Shown piece after piece: positions 1 to 7,824 of a stretch of DNA of 11,346 nucleotides (its first letter is position 1; each line of letters opens with the position of its first letter). This stretch comes from an uncultured Bacteroides sp. (GTDB taxonomy: Bacteria > Bacteroidota > Bacteroidia > Bacteroidales > Bacteroidaceae): assembly GCA_900556625.1 (NCBI GenBank), contig USPQ01000091.1:1-11346 (forward strand), in the 5' to 3' direction. A model generated the notes under the pieces. That model was given only the letters and a program-made list of their open reading frames with translations. It had not been told where the DNA came from and did no database searches. Position numbers and translations under genes: made by a program.

Positions 1-223
1 ATATGAGATATGAAACTGAAAAATCTTTTCTGGTAGAAAACTAAGTTCAAGTTATTCAGCTTATAGATTTTAAGAGAGATGCCATCCCCCAAAAAAGATC
101 TACCGTAAGGGACAGGAAGATACCTGCCTGAAGACATATAACAAATTATCTTCAGACAGGCAAACCACATCCCTACGGTAAAACATTACTTAGTTTTTTG
201 ACGTATCTCCCTGATTTATCTTA
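1..223. other. Intergenic region downstream of the operon
   Basis: Apart from the hairpin at about 91-180, this A/T-rich stretch holds no open frame I would call a gene on either strand. Positions 1-90 show no recognisable promoter, tRNA or partial coding region. Positions 181-223 are the untranslated tail between the GH35 stop and the hairpin. Confidence 0.5.
91..180 (-). terminator. Long two-tier hairpin with T tract, probable operon terminator
   Basis: Outer arms lie at 101-112 (taccgtaaggga) and 170-180 (tccctacggta); they are complementary apart from one bulged base. Inner arms lie at 123-134 (cctgcctgaaga) and 149-160 (tcttcagacagg), complementary apart from one position that can form a G-U pair in the minus-strand transcript. 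Read on the minus strand, the structure comes just after the GH35 stop and is followed by gatctttttt (100 to 91), a run of six T. This fits a Rho-independent terminator closing the operon. It is longer and more elaborate than a minimal terminator, so a small dispersed palindromic element acting as a terminator is the alternative. Confidence 0.65.
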
Positions 224-2548
224 TCAATGAAACAGGAAGAACTGCGGACGGGTATATAATTGGAACTCTTTTACTTTACCGGATAAGAATGAGCCTTCGC
301 GCACTTTCACCCGGAAAGCAGTAACTTTATATATCTCCTGCATATCAATTATGATCTGATGCGGATGAGAAGCTTTCGCTGTCGGGGCCGTATGCCAGAA
401 GGACGAAACATCTCCGTCGTATAAGTTCTCCCCTACTCCCAGATTCTGGTCCGCCAGTTCACTGTCTACATAGACAACTTTCCATTTCGTTTTATCAATC
501 ACCTGACCTTTATCATCCAGCAATTCCACTTCCGAGATACAAGCCTGATTGTCATCCGTATACGAGGAAAGAGTCTCGATGCAAAAATGACGGAAGGTTG
601 CAGCAACAGGGAAATCGAACTGTTGCCACTCGTTCATTTCTTTCAAAGTAACTTTCAGAATGATATCCCCTTCGTCGAGCGTAGGAGTACCCGTAACCAC
701 ACGAAGCTGTCCCTTCTGATAATTCTTGTCTACACCGAGGCTGTCGAGAATCGGTCGGTCCAGTCCTTGCAGAACACGGTTTCCGGTATCTTCCATTTCA
801 AAAACGACAATCTCATTCTCCCCTTCTTTCAACCATGGGGCAGGCAGATATAAAGTCTGTTGAGGACCGATATTCCAAAAACGCCCGAGCGATTTACCAT
901 TTACCCAGACAGCCCCTTTCCCCCAACGGCTCATATCAACGAAACAGTCGCCTTTCTGCCGAACGGTAAATATTCCCTTATGGAAAGCAGGTTTTCCCTG
1001 GATACTTTCGCCAAAGTTCATTTCCGAAACTTTCTCTTTATAAAGCGGCAGAGGAGTGATAGACCAACCTGTCAACTTTTCATCTCCACACAGCACCTGG
1101 TTCGTAATTCCTTTCCGGTTGAACAAAATATCGGGACCATAATTAACACGTCCTGTATTTTCTACCAGTATCTCCAGGGTAGCAGGAGCTTTCTGTATAT
1201 CCAGCATTACATTATTCTGATTGTAACGGCGATCCAGACTTGCCACTTGCTTTCCGTCAACCAGAATTACGGCATAATCACGCAAATCCTGTATAATCAG
1301 TTTCTGTTTGCCTGCCTTGTTTATGGTAGTCTGATAGTGTATGTAACCGAAGTCGACTCCCAGATCTTCCATTGAAAGGACATTTTCCGATTCGGTAGTC
1401 TGGTGAAAAGCAGCCTGCAAAGGAGCACTTTCTTTCAGTTCAATCGTTGCGAAGGTTGTTGTCGGATTGTCGGCGGGAACCTCGGGCAATACGGTTCCAT
1501 GAGGCAGATGCTTCTGAATGACTTCCCTGAAAGCATAATATTTCGGGTAACAGTTTCCCCATTCACCCAGAGGCGCGTCATAATCATAGCTGGTGGGCTG
1601 CGGACGATATCCTCCAGCCGTATTGGCACCATTCATGTACCAGAAATTTGTTCCTCCGTGGAACATATACATACTAACGGATACGCCTTGTCCCAACATC
1701 CAATCGAGTTGCTCGGCAGGGCGTTTATAGTCGACTGTCGAATGGCGCTGTCCCCACACATCGAACCAGGCCGGATAAAATTCCGCCACAAAATACGGAC
1801 CGCCCGGATGATATTTATCGATGATCTTAAAGATATCTTCGCTGAACACTCCGTTCAATGTCGGCAATGCACCATCAATGTGTCCGGCCTCAACCTGCCC
1901 GCCACCGTCGCAAGTAAATAGCGGAACATTGAATCCGGCATCTTTTATCATATCGCGGAGAGCTGCCAGATATTCTTTATCCGCCGCATACGAACCGTAC
2001 TCGTTTTCTACCTGCACCATTAATATGTTTCCGCCGTTATTGACCGTCAACGGGGCCAGTTGTTTGCCAAGCGCTTTTATATAACGTTCGCAATACTCCA
2101 GGAAGCGGGGATCTTTGCTGCGGTAGACCATGTCCTTTTCTTTCAACAACCAGGAAGGATAACCGCCGAAGTCCCACTCAGCACAAGCATACGGACCCGG
2201 ACGGAGAATCACATACAAGCCTTCCTCCTGTGCCAGACGTACAAATTCGGCAACATCCGCCTGCCCGCTGAAATCAAACTCACCGGGCTGTCGTTCGTGA
2301 AAGTTCCAGAACACATAGACTGATATTGTATTCAATCCCATGGCACGTGCCCTTTTCAAACGGTCGCGCCAATATTCGTGAGGAATACGGGCGTAGTGCA
2401 TCTCGCCACAAATCAACTGCACATCCTTACCGTCAACATTGAAAGTTCCGCCGTCTATCTTAATACGCTCTTTAGAGGAGCAAGCCAAAAACAGAAACGG
2501 CATGAGCAAACCCAGTATGAACTTATAAAGCCTTTGTCCTTTATTCAT
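224..2548 (-). CDS. GH35 beta-galactosidase with C-terminal F5/8 type C domain
   Basis: Exo-acting beta-galactosidase that removes terminal beta-linked galactose, a role GH35 enzymes play in breakdown of host or plant glycans. GH35 signatures are clear: RPGPYACAEWDFGGYPSWLL at about residues 116-135, VQVENEYGSY at 178-187 with the predicted acid/base E183, AEFYPAWFD at 255-263 with the predicted nucleophile E256, then FHGGTNF and TSYDYDAPL. The catalytic domain spans roughly 30-345. Beta-sandwich regions follow, and a discoidin-like F5/8 type C domain occupies about 650-770, probably for carbohydrate binding. The N-terminus is a lipoprotein-type signal ending FLAC at C23. The next residues (SSKERIK) lack the acidic surface-export signature, so a periplasm-facing lipoprotein is likely. 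The 774 residues match multidomain Bacteroides GH35 proteins. It is the last gene of the run, 32 bases after GH109. Exact linkage specificity cannot be read from sequence. Confidence 0.93.
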   Translation of the reverse strand: MNKGQRLYKFILGLLMPFLFLACSSKERIKIDGGTFNVDGKDVQLICGEMHYARIPHEYWRDRLKRARAMGLNTISVYVFWNFHERQPGEFDFSGQADVAEFVRLAQEEGLYVILRPGPYACAEWDFGGYPSWLLKEKDMVYRSKDPRFLEYCERYIKALGKQLAPLTVNNGGNILMVQVENEYGSYAADKEYLAALRDMIKDAGFNVPLFTCDGGGQVEAGHIDGALPTLNGVFSEDIFKIIDKYHPGGPYFVAEFYPAWFDVWGQRHSTVDYKRPAEQLDWMLGQGVSVSMYMFHGGTNFWYMNGANTAGGYRPQPTSYDYDAPLGEWGNCYPKYYAFREVIQKHLPHGTVLPEVPADNPTTTFATIELKESAPLQAAFHQTTESENVLSMEDLGVDFGYIHYQTTINKAGKQKLIIQDLRDYAVILVDGKQVASLDRRYNQNNVMLDIQKAPATLEILVENTGRVNYGPDILFNRKGITNQVLCGDEKLTGWSITPLPLYKEKVSEMNFGESIQGKPAFHKGIFTVRQKGDCFVDMSRWGKGAVWVNGKSLGRFWNIGPQQTLYLPAPWLKEGENEIVVFEMEDTGNRVLQGLDRPILDSLGVDKNYQKGQLRVVTGTPTLDEGDIILKVTLKEMNEWQQFDFPVAATFRHFCIETLSSYTDDNQACISEVELLDDKGQVIDKTKWKVVYVDSELADQNLGVGENLYDGDVSSFWHTAPTAKASHPHQIIIDMQEIYKVTAFRVKVREGSFLSGKVKEFQLYTRPQFFLFH

Positions 2549-2580
2549 AATAGATGATTGTTATATTTTTATTTCTATAC

Positions 2581-3987
2581 CTATTGTACAAATGCATGCC
2601 GGAATTTACTTACCTTATTCCAGCCTCCACGGGTAAAGTCGGGAACAGCCACCGGAGCCGAACCATTTTCCAAAGAGAGGCGAGTCAACTCAGCCATGCA
2701 ACACCACTCAGCGAGATCATACACATCCATATCCAACGGTAATCCGTTGCGCAGACAATACACCAGACGATAATCCATGATATAATCCATACCACCATGG
2801 CCGCCTACCTTTTTGGCTGTTTCTTCCAGTTCCTGATGAATCGGATGCTTATATTTGTTCATCAATTCCCGTTTCACATCTTCGGGCAAAGAACCGTGCG
2901 CATTCAGGTTTTCATGGTTGGCAACAACATTCGTATCTACCTGTTCGGGGCGCAGGCAATATTCCTCCACCGGATATTTGCTGGCATATCCGTCAGTGCC
3001 GACCAGTTGATACATCCGGCTATACGGGCGTGGCGTCATTACGTTATGCTGGATGAGCATTGTCTTACCGTTTTCCGTACGAATGACAGTAGTTGTCTGG
3101 TCACCGTTCTGGAAATCTTTTACTTCTTCGCCCGTGGTTTTCCGGATATATGCCGGTCCGTTAACCGCCTTTGTATCCACAGCCACCAATGTCTTCATCC
3201 TGTCTCCCCGATGAATATTGAGTAGTTGGCAAGCCGGGCCAATGCCATGCGTCGCATAGACATCCCCACGATTGTTGCGATTATAATCCATACGCCAATT
3301 ATTCCAGTAAGAAGACCAATAATCTTCCAAATTATGAATATAAGCGCCCTCAACGTGCAGAATCTCGCCGAAAACTCCTTGCTGTGCCATGTTCAATGTT
3401 GTCAGTTCAAAGAAATCATATACACAGTTTTCCAGTTGCATACAGTGTTTGCGGGTTCTTTCGGAAGTATTTATCAAACTCCAAATCTCCTCCAATGTCA
3501 TGGCGGCGGGAACTTCGATAGCTACGTGTTTGCCATGTTCCATAGCATACACTCCCATTTCCGCATGGTGTTTCCAGTCAGTAGCCACATACACAAGGTC
3601 AATATCATCCCTTTCACACAACTGTTTCCAGGAGTTCTCATCACCGTAATAGGTCATAGCCTCCGGCAAACCGGCTTCCTTGAGAATGTTCTGGGCTTTT
3701 TCCACACATTCCTGACGTATATCACACAAAGCCTTGATTTGGATACCCGGAATATGTGTAAAACGGACAACAGCTCCCGGACCACGCATCCCCAGTCCGA
3801 TAAATCCCACGCGTACCGTGTCCATCTTGGGAGCAGTTAGTTGAATGACGTCCTCCTGCCCTGAAGGACGTTCCGGAGTAGCCACCACAAGGGGATGCAT
3901 GGTGCTTTTCTTCTGCCCGCAACCGGAAAAGCCTACAAGCAGAAGGGTAATCATTAAACTGATAAATATCCTGTTCATAACTTTCAT
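2581..3987 (-). CDS. GH109-type alpha-N-acetylgalactosaminidase (Gfo/Idh/MocA fold)
   Basis: Predicted NAD-dependent glycosidase that removes terminal alpha-GalNAc, as on blood-group A or peptide-linked GalNAc, by the oxidation/elimination mechanism known for GH109. Numbered from the ATG at 3987 (468 aa), there is a lipoprotein signal ending FSGC at C23. A Rossmann nucleotide-binding motif VGFIGLGMRG lies at about 60-69, GKHVAIEVPAA at 152-162, LENCVYDFFEL at 185-195 and ATHGIGP at 245-251. The last carries the His of the family's THGxGP motif. The frame stays open to a TTG at 4005, but the ATGs at 3987 and 3978 fit better: each begins a normal signal peptide (MKVMNRIF or MNRIF). The gap to GH89 is 20 bases. 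The Asn/Asp-rich YNRNNRGDVY before ATHGIGP differs from the family pattern I remember, so it may be a divergent subgroup. A plain oxidoreductase is less likely given the signal peptide and the VAIEVPAA and ENCxYD motifs. Confidence 0.86.
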   Translation of the reverse strand: MKVMNRIFISLMITLLLVGFSGCGQKKSTMHPLVVATPERPSGQEDVIQLTAPKMDTVRVGFIGLGMRGPGAVVRFTHIPGIQIKALCDIRQECVEKAQNILKEAGLPEAMTYYGDENSWKQLCERDDIDLVYVATDWKHHAEMGVYAMEHGKHVAIEVPAAMTLEEIWSLINTSERTRKHCMQLENCVYDFFELTTLNMAQQGVFGEILHVEGAYIHNLEDYWSSYWNNWRMDYNRNNRGDVYATHGIGPACQLLNIHRGDRMKTLVAVDTKAVNGPAYIRKTTGEEVKDFQNGDQTTTVIRTENGKTMLIQHNVMTPRPYSRMYQLVGTDGYASKYPVEEYCLRPEQVDTNVVANHENLNAHGSLPEDVKRELMNKYKHPIHQELEETAKKVGGHGGMDYIMDYRLVYCLRNGLPLDMDVYDLAEWCCMAELTRLSLENGSAPVAVPDFTRGGWNKVSKFRHAFVQ

Positions 3988-4007
3988 TCTTTTTACATAA
4001 AACAATA

Positions 4008-6155
4008 TTACCTGTCAGTGACCTTATTTACAATTTCTTCCAAAGACATTCGTGGCGCATCGTCCGCCATGTGCAAATTCTTTTCCACCCATTCGCGTTC
4101 CCAATGGAAATAATCGGGCGCTTTCGCTTCCTCTCCGCGAAGCAACGCACGCAAGTAATCGAAGTAAACGAGCCAACGCTCCTTATAATAGGTGTTCATC
4201 ATGCCGGCCCATTCTTTATAGGCATAGTCATGCAAATTGTCTTCCGATGTCACATGTTCTCCCCAATAGGTAATAAGCATCATCAGGTTGTGGAAGTTGT
4301 TCTTTTTCTCTGCGGCCGTATTTCCTGCATCTTTGGCCTGTTGCTGCCAAGTGCTCAGACGGAAAAACGGGTCCTGTGCCAACAACTCATTTTCGGTATC
4401 GATCATCATCAGGAATTTGGAAACTTCCTGCTCAAATTTCTCAACTTTCTTCTCTTGATAGGCAGTTATCATATCATAGAACACCGAATCAGCTTCATTG
4501 GCAATGACTTGTCTCAGGAAGTGTATCAGATCAATGCGATAGGTACGAACCTCATTAAATTCCGGCATTGCCTTGGCAAAAAGGAACGCTGCTTTCTTGT
4601 AAAGATCTCTATCATACTTCTTAGCCAGTCTACCCCAAGAGGAAACCGATTTGAGTTCAAGTGCGGGACGTGCGCACAGGATGTTTTCGGGCGGTCCTTC
4701 CTGATAACCGACTTCACTGCTATAAATAGATTTCAACATCATCTTCCAGGCAGTCCGTATTTCATCGGTGATACGTCCGTAACGGGCTGTAACATAAGAT
4801 TCTATCCATTGGTCTACATCCACCCGGTCTTTGTGCCACACCAGTTCAAGTAACAATTCATACGTAACAGGATTGTTGTTTATACCTTCGGGCAAGATAC
4901 CTACCCCTTTCATATACTTCGCATATTCGCTATTCGAGGCACGGTAAACTTCATCGGCAAAACGTTGTAATTTTCCGTTGATACCGGGACGTTCGCCGAA
5001 GTTTGTAACAGTAGCCCAAATGAAAGGCGTTCCTTCGTAGCCTTTACGGGTTTCCCAATTATTGGTATTCTCCCCGAACAATTCCTGAACCAATACATAG
5101 CGTTTATCCAGCTTTTCCAGCAAACCCGGCTTCGGGTTGTCCTGCCAGCCTTGCAACACCCAGATAGATCCGGGAAAATGTTTCTGCATCGTTTTTTGTA
5201 TAGCTCGTCCTGCATCTCCCAGCGCTACGCCGTCCGTAGCTCCTCCCTCATGAAAAGGGTCGCCGGAGAAGAAACGAATGTCCGAACCGTACAAACGGCG
5301 GGTTTCGTCATAAAAGATGGCTGCAACACGATCGAACTCTGGGTCCATAGGATCCAGAATATCCGGGCGAGTGAAAGCACCCCAAGTTCCTTGCGGAATG
5401 ATATGCGCCTTACTCTTGTTTTTCAGGTTGCTCGGCACCATTCCGTAGAATCCGGGCATTAACGGCTCAATCCCCAATGACTTCATACGCTTCAGCATTT
5501 TCTGCACCAGTTTCTTCCGGCTGTCTATCTGTGACTGAGGCATAGGGCCACCCCAACCTTCGATATTTCCCATTAGCCACCAGGCATTATAAGCCGGTCC
5601 GGTGATAAAATCGGCAATCTCTTTTTCCGAGTAGTTCATCCGGCGGAGCGTGTTTTGCCATACAGCTTCCGAGCCGTTGGCTACAAGCATCAGGTTCACG
5701 CCGTTGAGTGCCATCCAGTCAAGTTCCCATTGCCAGTCGTCCCAGTCATAAAAGCTCATGGTATAATTGAAAGTACAGTAGTTCAGCGCATAGCGATATA
5801 TAGATGTGGTTTTGACTGTTACAGGTTGTCCGATGACCGGAAGCTCAGTAACGGGGGCGAGCTGGTCACCTAGATGAGACATACTGCGGTGGCAATAATA
5901 TTTCAGATACCAGTTGACACCGACTGCCGCCGCATTTGCTCCCGTGGCCTGTACCACCAATTTCTTGCCGACAGTCTGCAATATGAAACAATCACCGTCC
6001 GAAGACGCAATTTCCTTGAATTGAATATGTTTTCCCAGCCATGGGGCACGGCGGGACACAAGTTCGCGTACGCCATCGAACGTAGCGGCATAGCCAGTGC
6101 CTACTACACACAGCAGCACGAAAAGAACAGAAAAGAATTGTTTTAGTATTTTCAT
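4008..6155 (-). CDS. GH89 alpha-N-acetylglucosaminidase
   Basis: Retaining exo-alpha-N-acetylglucosaminidase of the NAGLU family, which removes terminal alpha-GlcNAc from gastric-type mucin O-glycans, heparan-type chains or similar bacterial polymers. The N-terminus is a type I signal (hydrophobic about 7-19) with likely cleavage at GYA/ATF after residue 23, giving a soluble periplasmic enzyme. The small N-terminal domain (about 24-115) is followed by the catalytic barrel with DWMALNGVNLML (146-157), GDPFHEGG (298-305, predicted acid/base E303) and GILPEGINNNPVTYELLLEL (419-438, predicted nucleophile E423). The helical C-terminal domain completes a normal 715-residue length. Both catalytic glutamates are kept, but several active-site loops differ from better-known members (see findings). 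The ATG at 6155 is the only good start. It lies 36 bases after the beta-helix gene and 20 bases before GH109, which supports co-transcription. Confidence 0.93.
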   Translation of the reverse strand: MKILKQFFSVLFVLLCVVGTGYAATFDGVRELVSRRAPWLGKHIQFKEIASSDGDCFILQTVGKKLVVQATGANAAAVGVNWYLKYYCHRSMSHLGDQLAPVTELPVIGQPVTVKTTSIYRYALNYCTFNYTMSFYDWDDWQWELDWMALNGVNLMLVANGSEAVWQNTLRRMNYSEKEIADFITGPAYNAWWLMGNIEGWGGPMPQSQIDSRKKLVQKMLKRMKSLGIEPLMPGFYGMVPSNLKNKSKAHIIPQGTWGAFTRPDILDPMDPEFDRVAAIFYDETRRLYGSDIRFFSGDPFHEGGATDGVALGDAGRAIQKTMQKHFPGSIWVLQGWQDNPKPGLLEKLDKRYVLVQELFGENTNNWETRKGYEGTPFIWATVTNFGERPGINGKLQRFADEVYRASNSEYAKYMKGVGILPEGINNNPVTYELLLELVWHKDRVDVDQWIESYVTARYGRITDEIRTAWKMMLKSIYSSEVGYQEGPPENILCARPALELKSVSSWGRLAKKYDRDLYKKAAFLFAKAMPEFNEVRTYRIDLIHFLRQVIANEADSVFYDMITAYQEKKVEKFEQEVSKFLMMIDTENELLAQDPFFRLSTWQQQAKDAGNTAAEKKNNFHNLMMLITYWGEHVTSEDNLHDYAYKEWAGMMNTYYKERWLVYFDYLRALLRGEEAKAPDYFHWEREWVEKNLHMADDAPRMSLEEIVNKVTDR

Positions 6156-6191
6156 GGTTTGTATATTTAAACTAGTGAAAAGGCGGACACT

Positions 6192-7772
6192 TTATTGATC
6201 TGCACCTATGTTAATACGATGATTATCACAACGCTTATCGCCGTCAATGTCGAACATTCCCCGGACATAGCCCTGAAATATGAGTCCTGTCCCTATCGCC
6301 GGCGAAGAGGATTTCAAATGTAAGTCAGGTTGTTGTAGCCGGGTACTTTTCAATAGTGGATCTACATCGAACACTGATGTCTTATCACCACTTACAGCCT
6401 GCCAGGCGGAAAAGTCGGTGTACTCCTTACCATCCCATATCCATTTATGGTTCTTCTTCGTGGGTGAGAAATAGATATTGCCACCGATATAATTATTCTT
6501 TCCCGAAGTCGTGTATTTGCGGATAAAGATATCCCGGTCGGATACGGCATAGATGATATTATTGGCGATTACATTCCCTTCACACAACTCGGAAAGACGG
6601 ATTTCCCCTTCGCTGCTGTTATCCCGATCATTCACTTTGAGATAATTGTTCGTGCCGTCCAGTTGGCCGCCTTTGAGGTTGTTATTGAACAGAGTGTTGT
6701 TCACAACATAACAGTTTTTGGTACTTAGTCCGTCGAAACCGAGATAAGCTCCCATATAGATACCGGTACGGAAGTTGTTGTACACAAAATTATCACGTAC
6801 GATACAGTCCTTGGTCTGCAACTTGTAACTTTCACTGCAAAGCCCGATACCACGGTCACATTCGAAAACCTCATTCTGCTCTACAATCGTGTTTCCGTTG
6901 CCGCACAGGTATATACCGATCGCGCCGCCATTGGATACGGACTGGCTCCAATAGTCCTGCGATTTTTCGTGTGTACAACGGTATACTTTATTGCGACGCA
7001 CTACCCCGTTGCGTGCATAATTGACCGAAATATCGCCTTTGGGGTTCAGATTATCTCCTCCCGCAATGATGATACCGATATTCTCCACATCGTGTACTTC
7101 ATTGTCCTGAATGGTGAAGTCGACCACATTGCCTGCCAATGTAAAGGCTTCACTTGTGCCGCTATGAATTTCGAAGATTTCACACTTCTCTATCAGCAGG
7201 TTGCGAATTGGCGTGTTGTCATCCGTACCTAAGACCAGAATTGCGTGCGCGCTGCGCCAGTCACCTTTTGCGTCAACTAACGGGCAGTCATTCTTTATAT
7301 CATATACTTTGCATCCCCGGAATGTTATGTTACCGGACGTTCCGGTTATATAAATTCCTTCCGGATCTGTGTTGTTCTCCGAATCGTGGGCATGGCAGAT
7401 ATGCAAGTTCTCAAATTGCATATAGTCTATATTATTGACCTGTACCAGTGCATTGCCCCATCCTTTGATATACAGGTCGGAACCGTCTATTTTAGCAGTT
7501 TCACCGGGATAACTTTTCAACGTTATCATCTTGCCGGGCTTTCCCGAACGTGTCGGAACGACAAACTCTCCGTATGATCCCTCCCGCAAGAAAACGGTAT
7601 CGCCAGGATTGACACGCTGCAGTGCTGCGGCTATTGTTTTTAAAGGTTTTCTTTTACTTCCATTATTCGCATCATTACCAGTCGGAGCCACATACCAATG
7701 GGCAGAAGCAGCTCCGCATGCTAACAAGCTAAATAGAAGAAAGCTTATGAGCGAACAAAAACTTTTTCTCAT
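6192..7772 (-). CDS. Right-handed parallel beta-helix protein, copy 2 (no linker, likely periplasmic)
   Basis: Exported 526-residue parallel beta-helix protein; function unassigned. After the signal it starts at once with WYVAPTGNDANNGS and PLKTI..PGDTVFLREGSY, a DUF1565-like cap found in many beta-helix lyases and glycosidases. About ten rungs follow with an (I/V)xxNx(V/I)(Y/H) pattern, for example FRGCKVYDI, IEKCEIFEI, VEQNEVFEC, VRDNFVYNN, ending in INIGADQ. Cysteines recur at matching rung positions, as in internal ladders of beta-helices. The signal is ambiguous: LLAC at C19 could be a lipobox, while ASA/HWY after A24 is a good type I site. Either way no acidic surface signal or linker follows, so the periplasm is predicted. 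It is a close paralogue of the next upstream gene. Candidates by fold are a polysaccharide lyase (PL6- or PL9-like) or a beta-helix glycosidase (GH28, GH110, GH136, GH141). I do not see a diagnostic motif of any of them. Confidence 0.85.
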   Translation of the reverse strand: MRKSFCSLISFLLFSLLACGAASAHWYVAPTGNDANNGSKRKPLKTIAAALQRVNPGDTVFLREGSYGEFVVPTRSGKPGKMITLKSYPGETAKIDGSDLYIKGWGNALVQVNNIDYMQFENLHICHAHDSENNTDPEGIYITGTSGNITFRGCKVYDIKNDCPLVDAKGDWRSAHAILVLGTDDNTPIRNLLIEKCEIFEIHSGTSEAFTLAGNVVDFTIQDNEVHDVENIGIIIAGGDNLNPKGDISVNYARNGVVRRNKVYRCTHEKSQDYWSQSVSNGGAIGIYLCGNGNTIVEQNEVFECDRGIGLCSESYKLQTKDCIVRDNFVYNNFRTGIYMGAYLGFDGLSTKNCYVVNNTLFNNNLKGGQLDGTNNYLKVNDRDNSSEGEIRLSELCEGNVIANNIIYAVSDRDIFIRKYTTSGKNNYIGGNIYFSPTKKNHKWIWDGKEYTDFSAWQAVSGDKTSVFDVDPLLKSTRLQQPDLHLKSSSPAIGTGLIFQGYVRGMFDIDGDKRCDNHRINIGADQ

Positions 7773-7824
7773 TTCTATTTGGCTTTAATTGAATATCTTT
7801 GAATTTAATCTATAATCTGTTTTA

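Noticed and set aside
101..180. CRISPR-like repeat
   Set aside because: There is only one inverted-repeat unit and no second direct copy or spacer.
224..260. Possible frameshift truncating the GH35 C-terminus
   Set aside because: The discoidin-like domain reaches its last strand (KEFQLYTRP) before the stop, and the frame downstream carries no continuing domain in any reading frame.
3226..3840. 204-codon open frame on the plus strand
   Set aside because: Antisense shadow of the GH109 gene; no start context or domain supports it.
3988..4005. TTG-initiated extension of the GH109 gene
   Set aside because: A TTG start would add FYVKR before a normal signal peptide that already begins at ATG 3987 or 3978.
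4071..4853. 260-codon open frame on the plus strand
   Set aside because: It lies wholly antisense to the GH89 coding region, has no signal or domain I recognise, and its composition follows from the opposite-strand codons.
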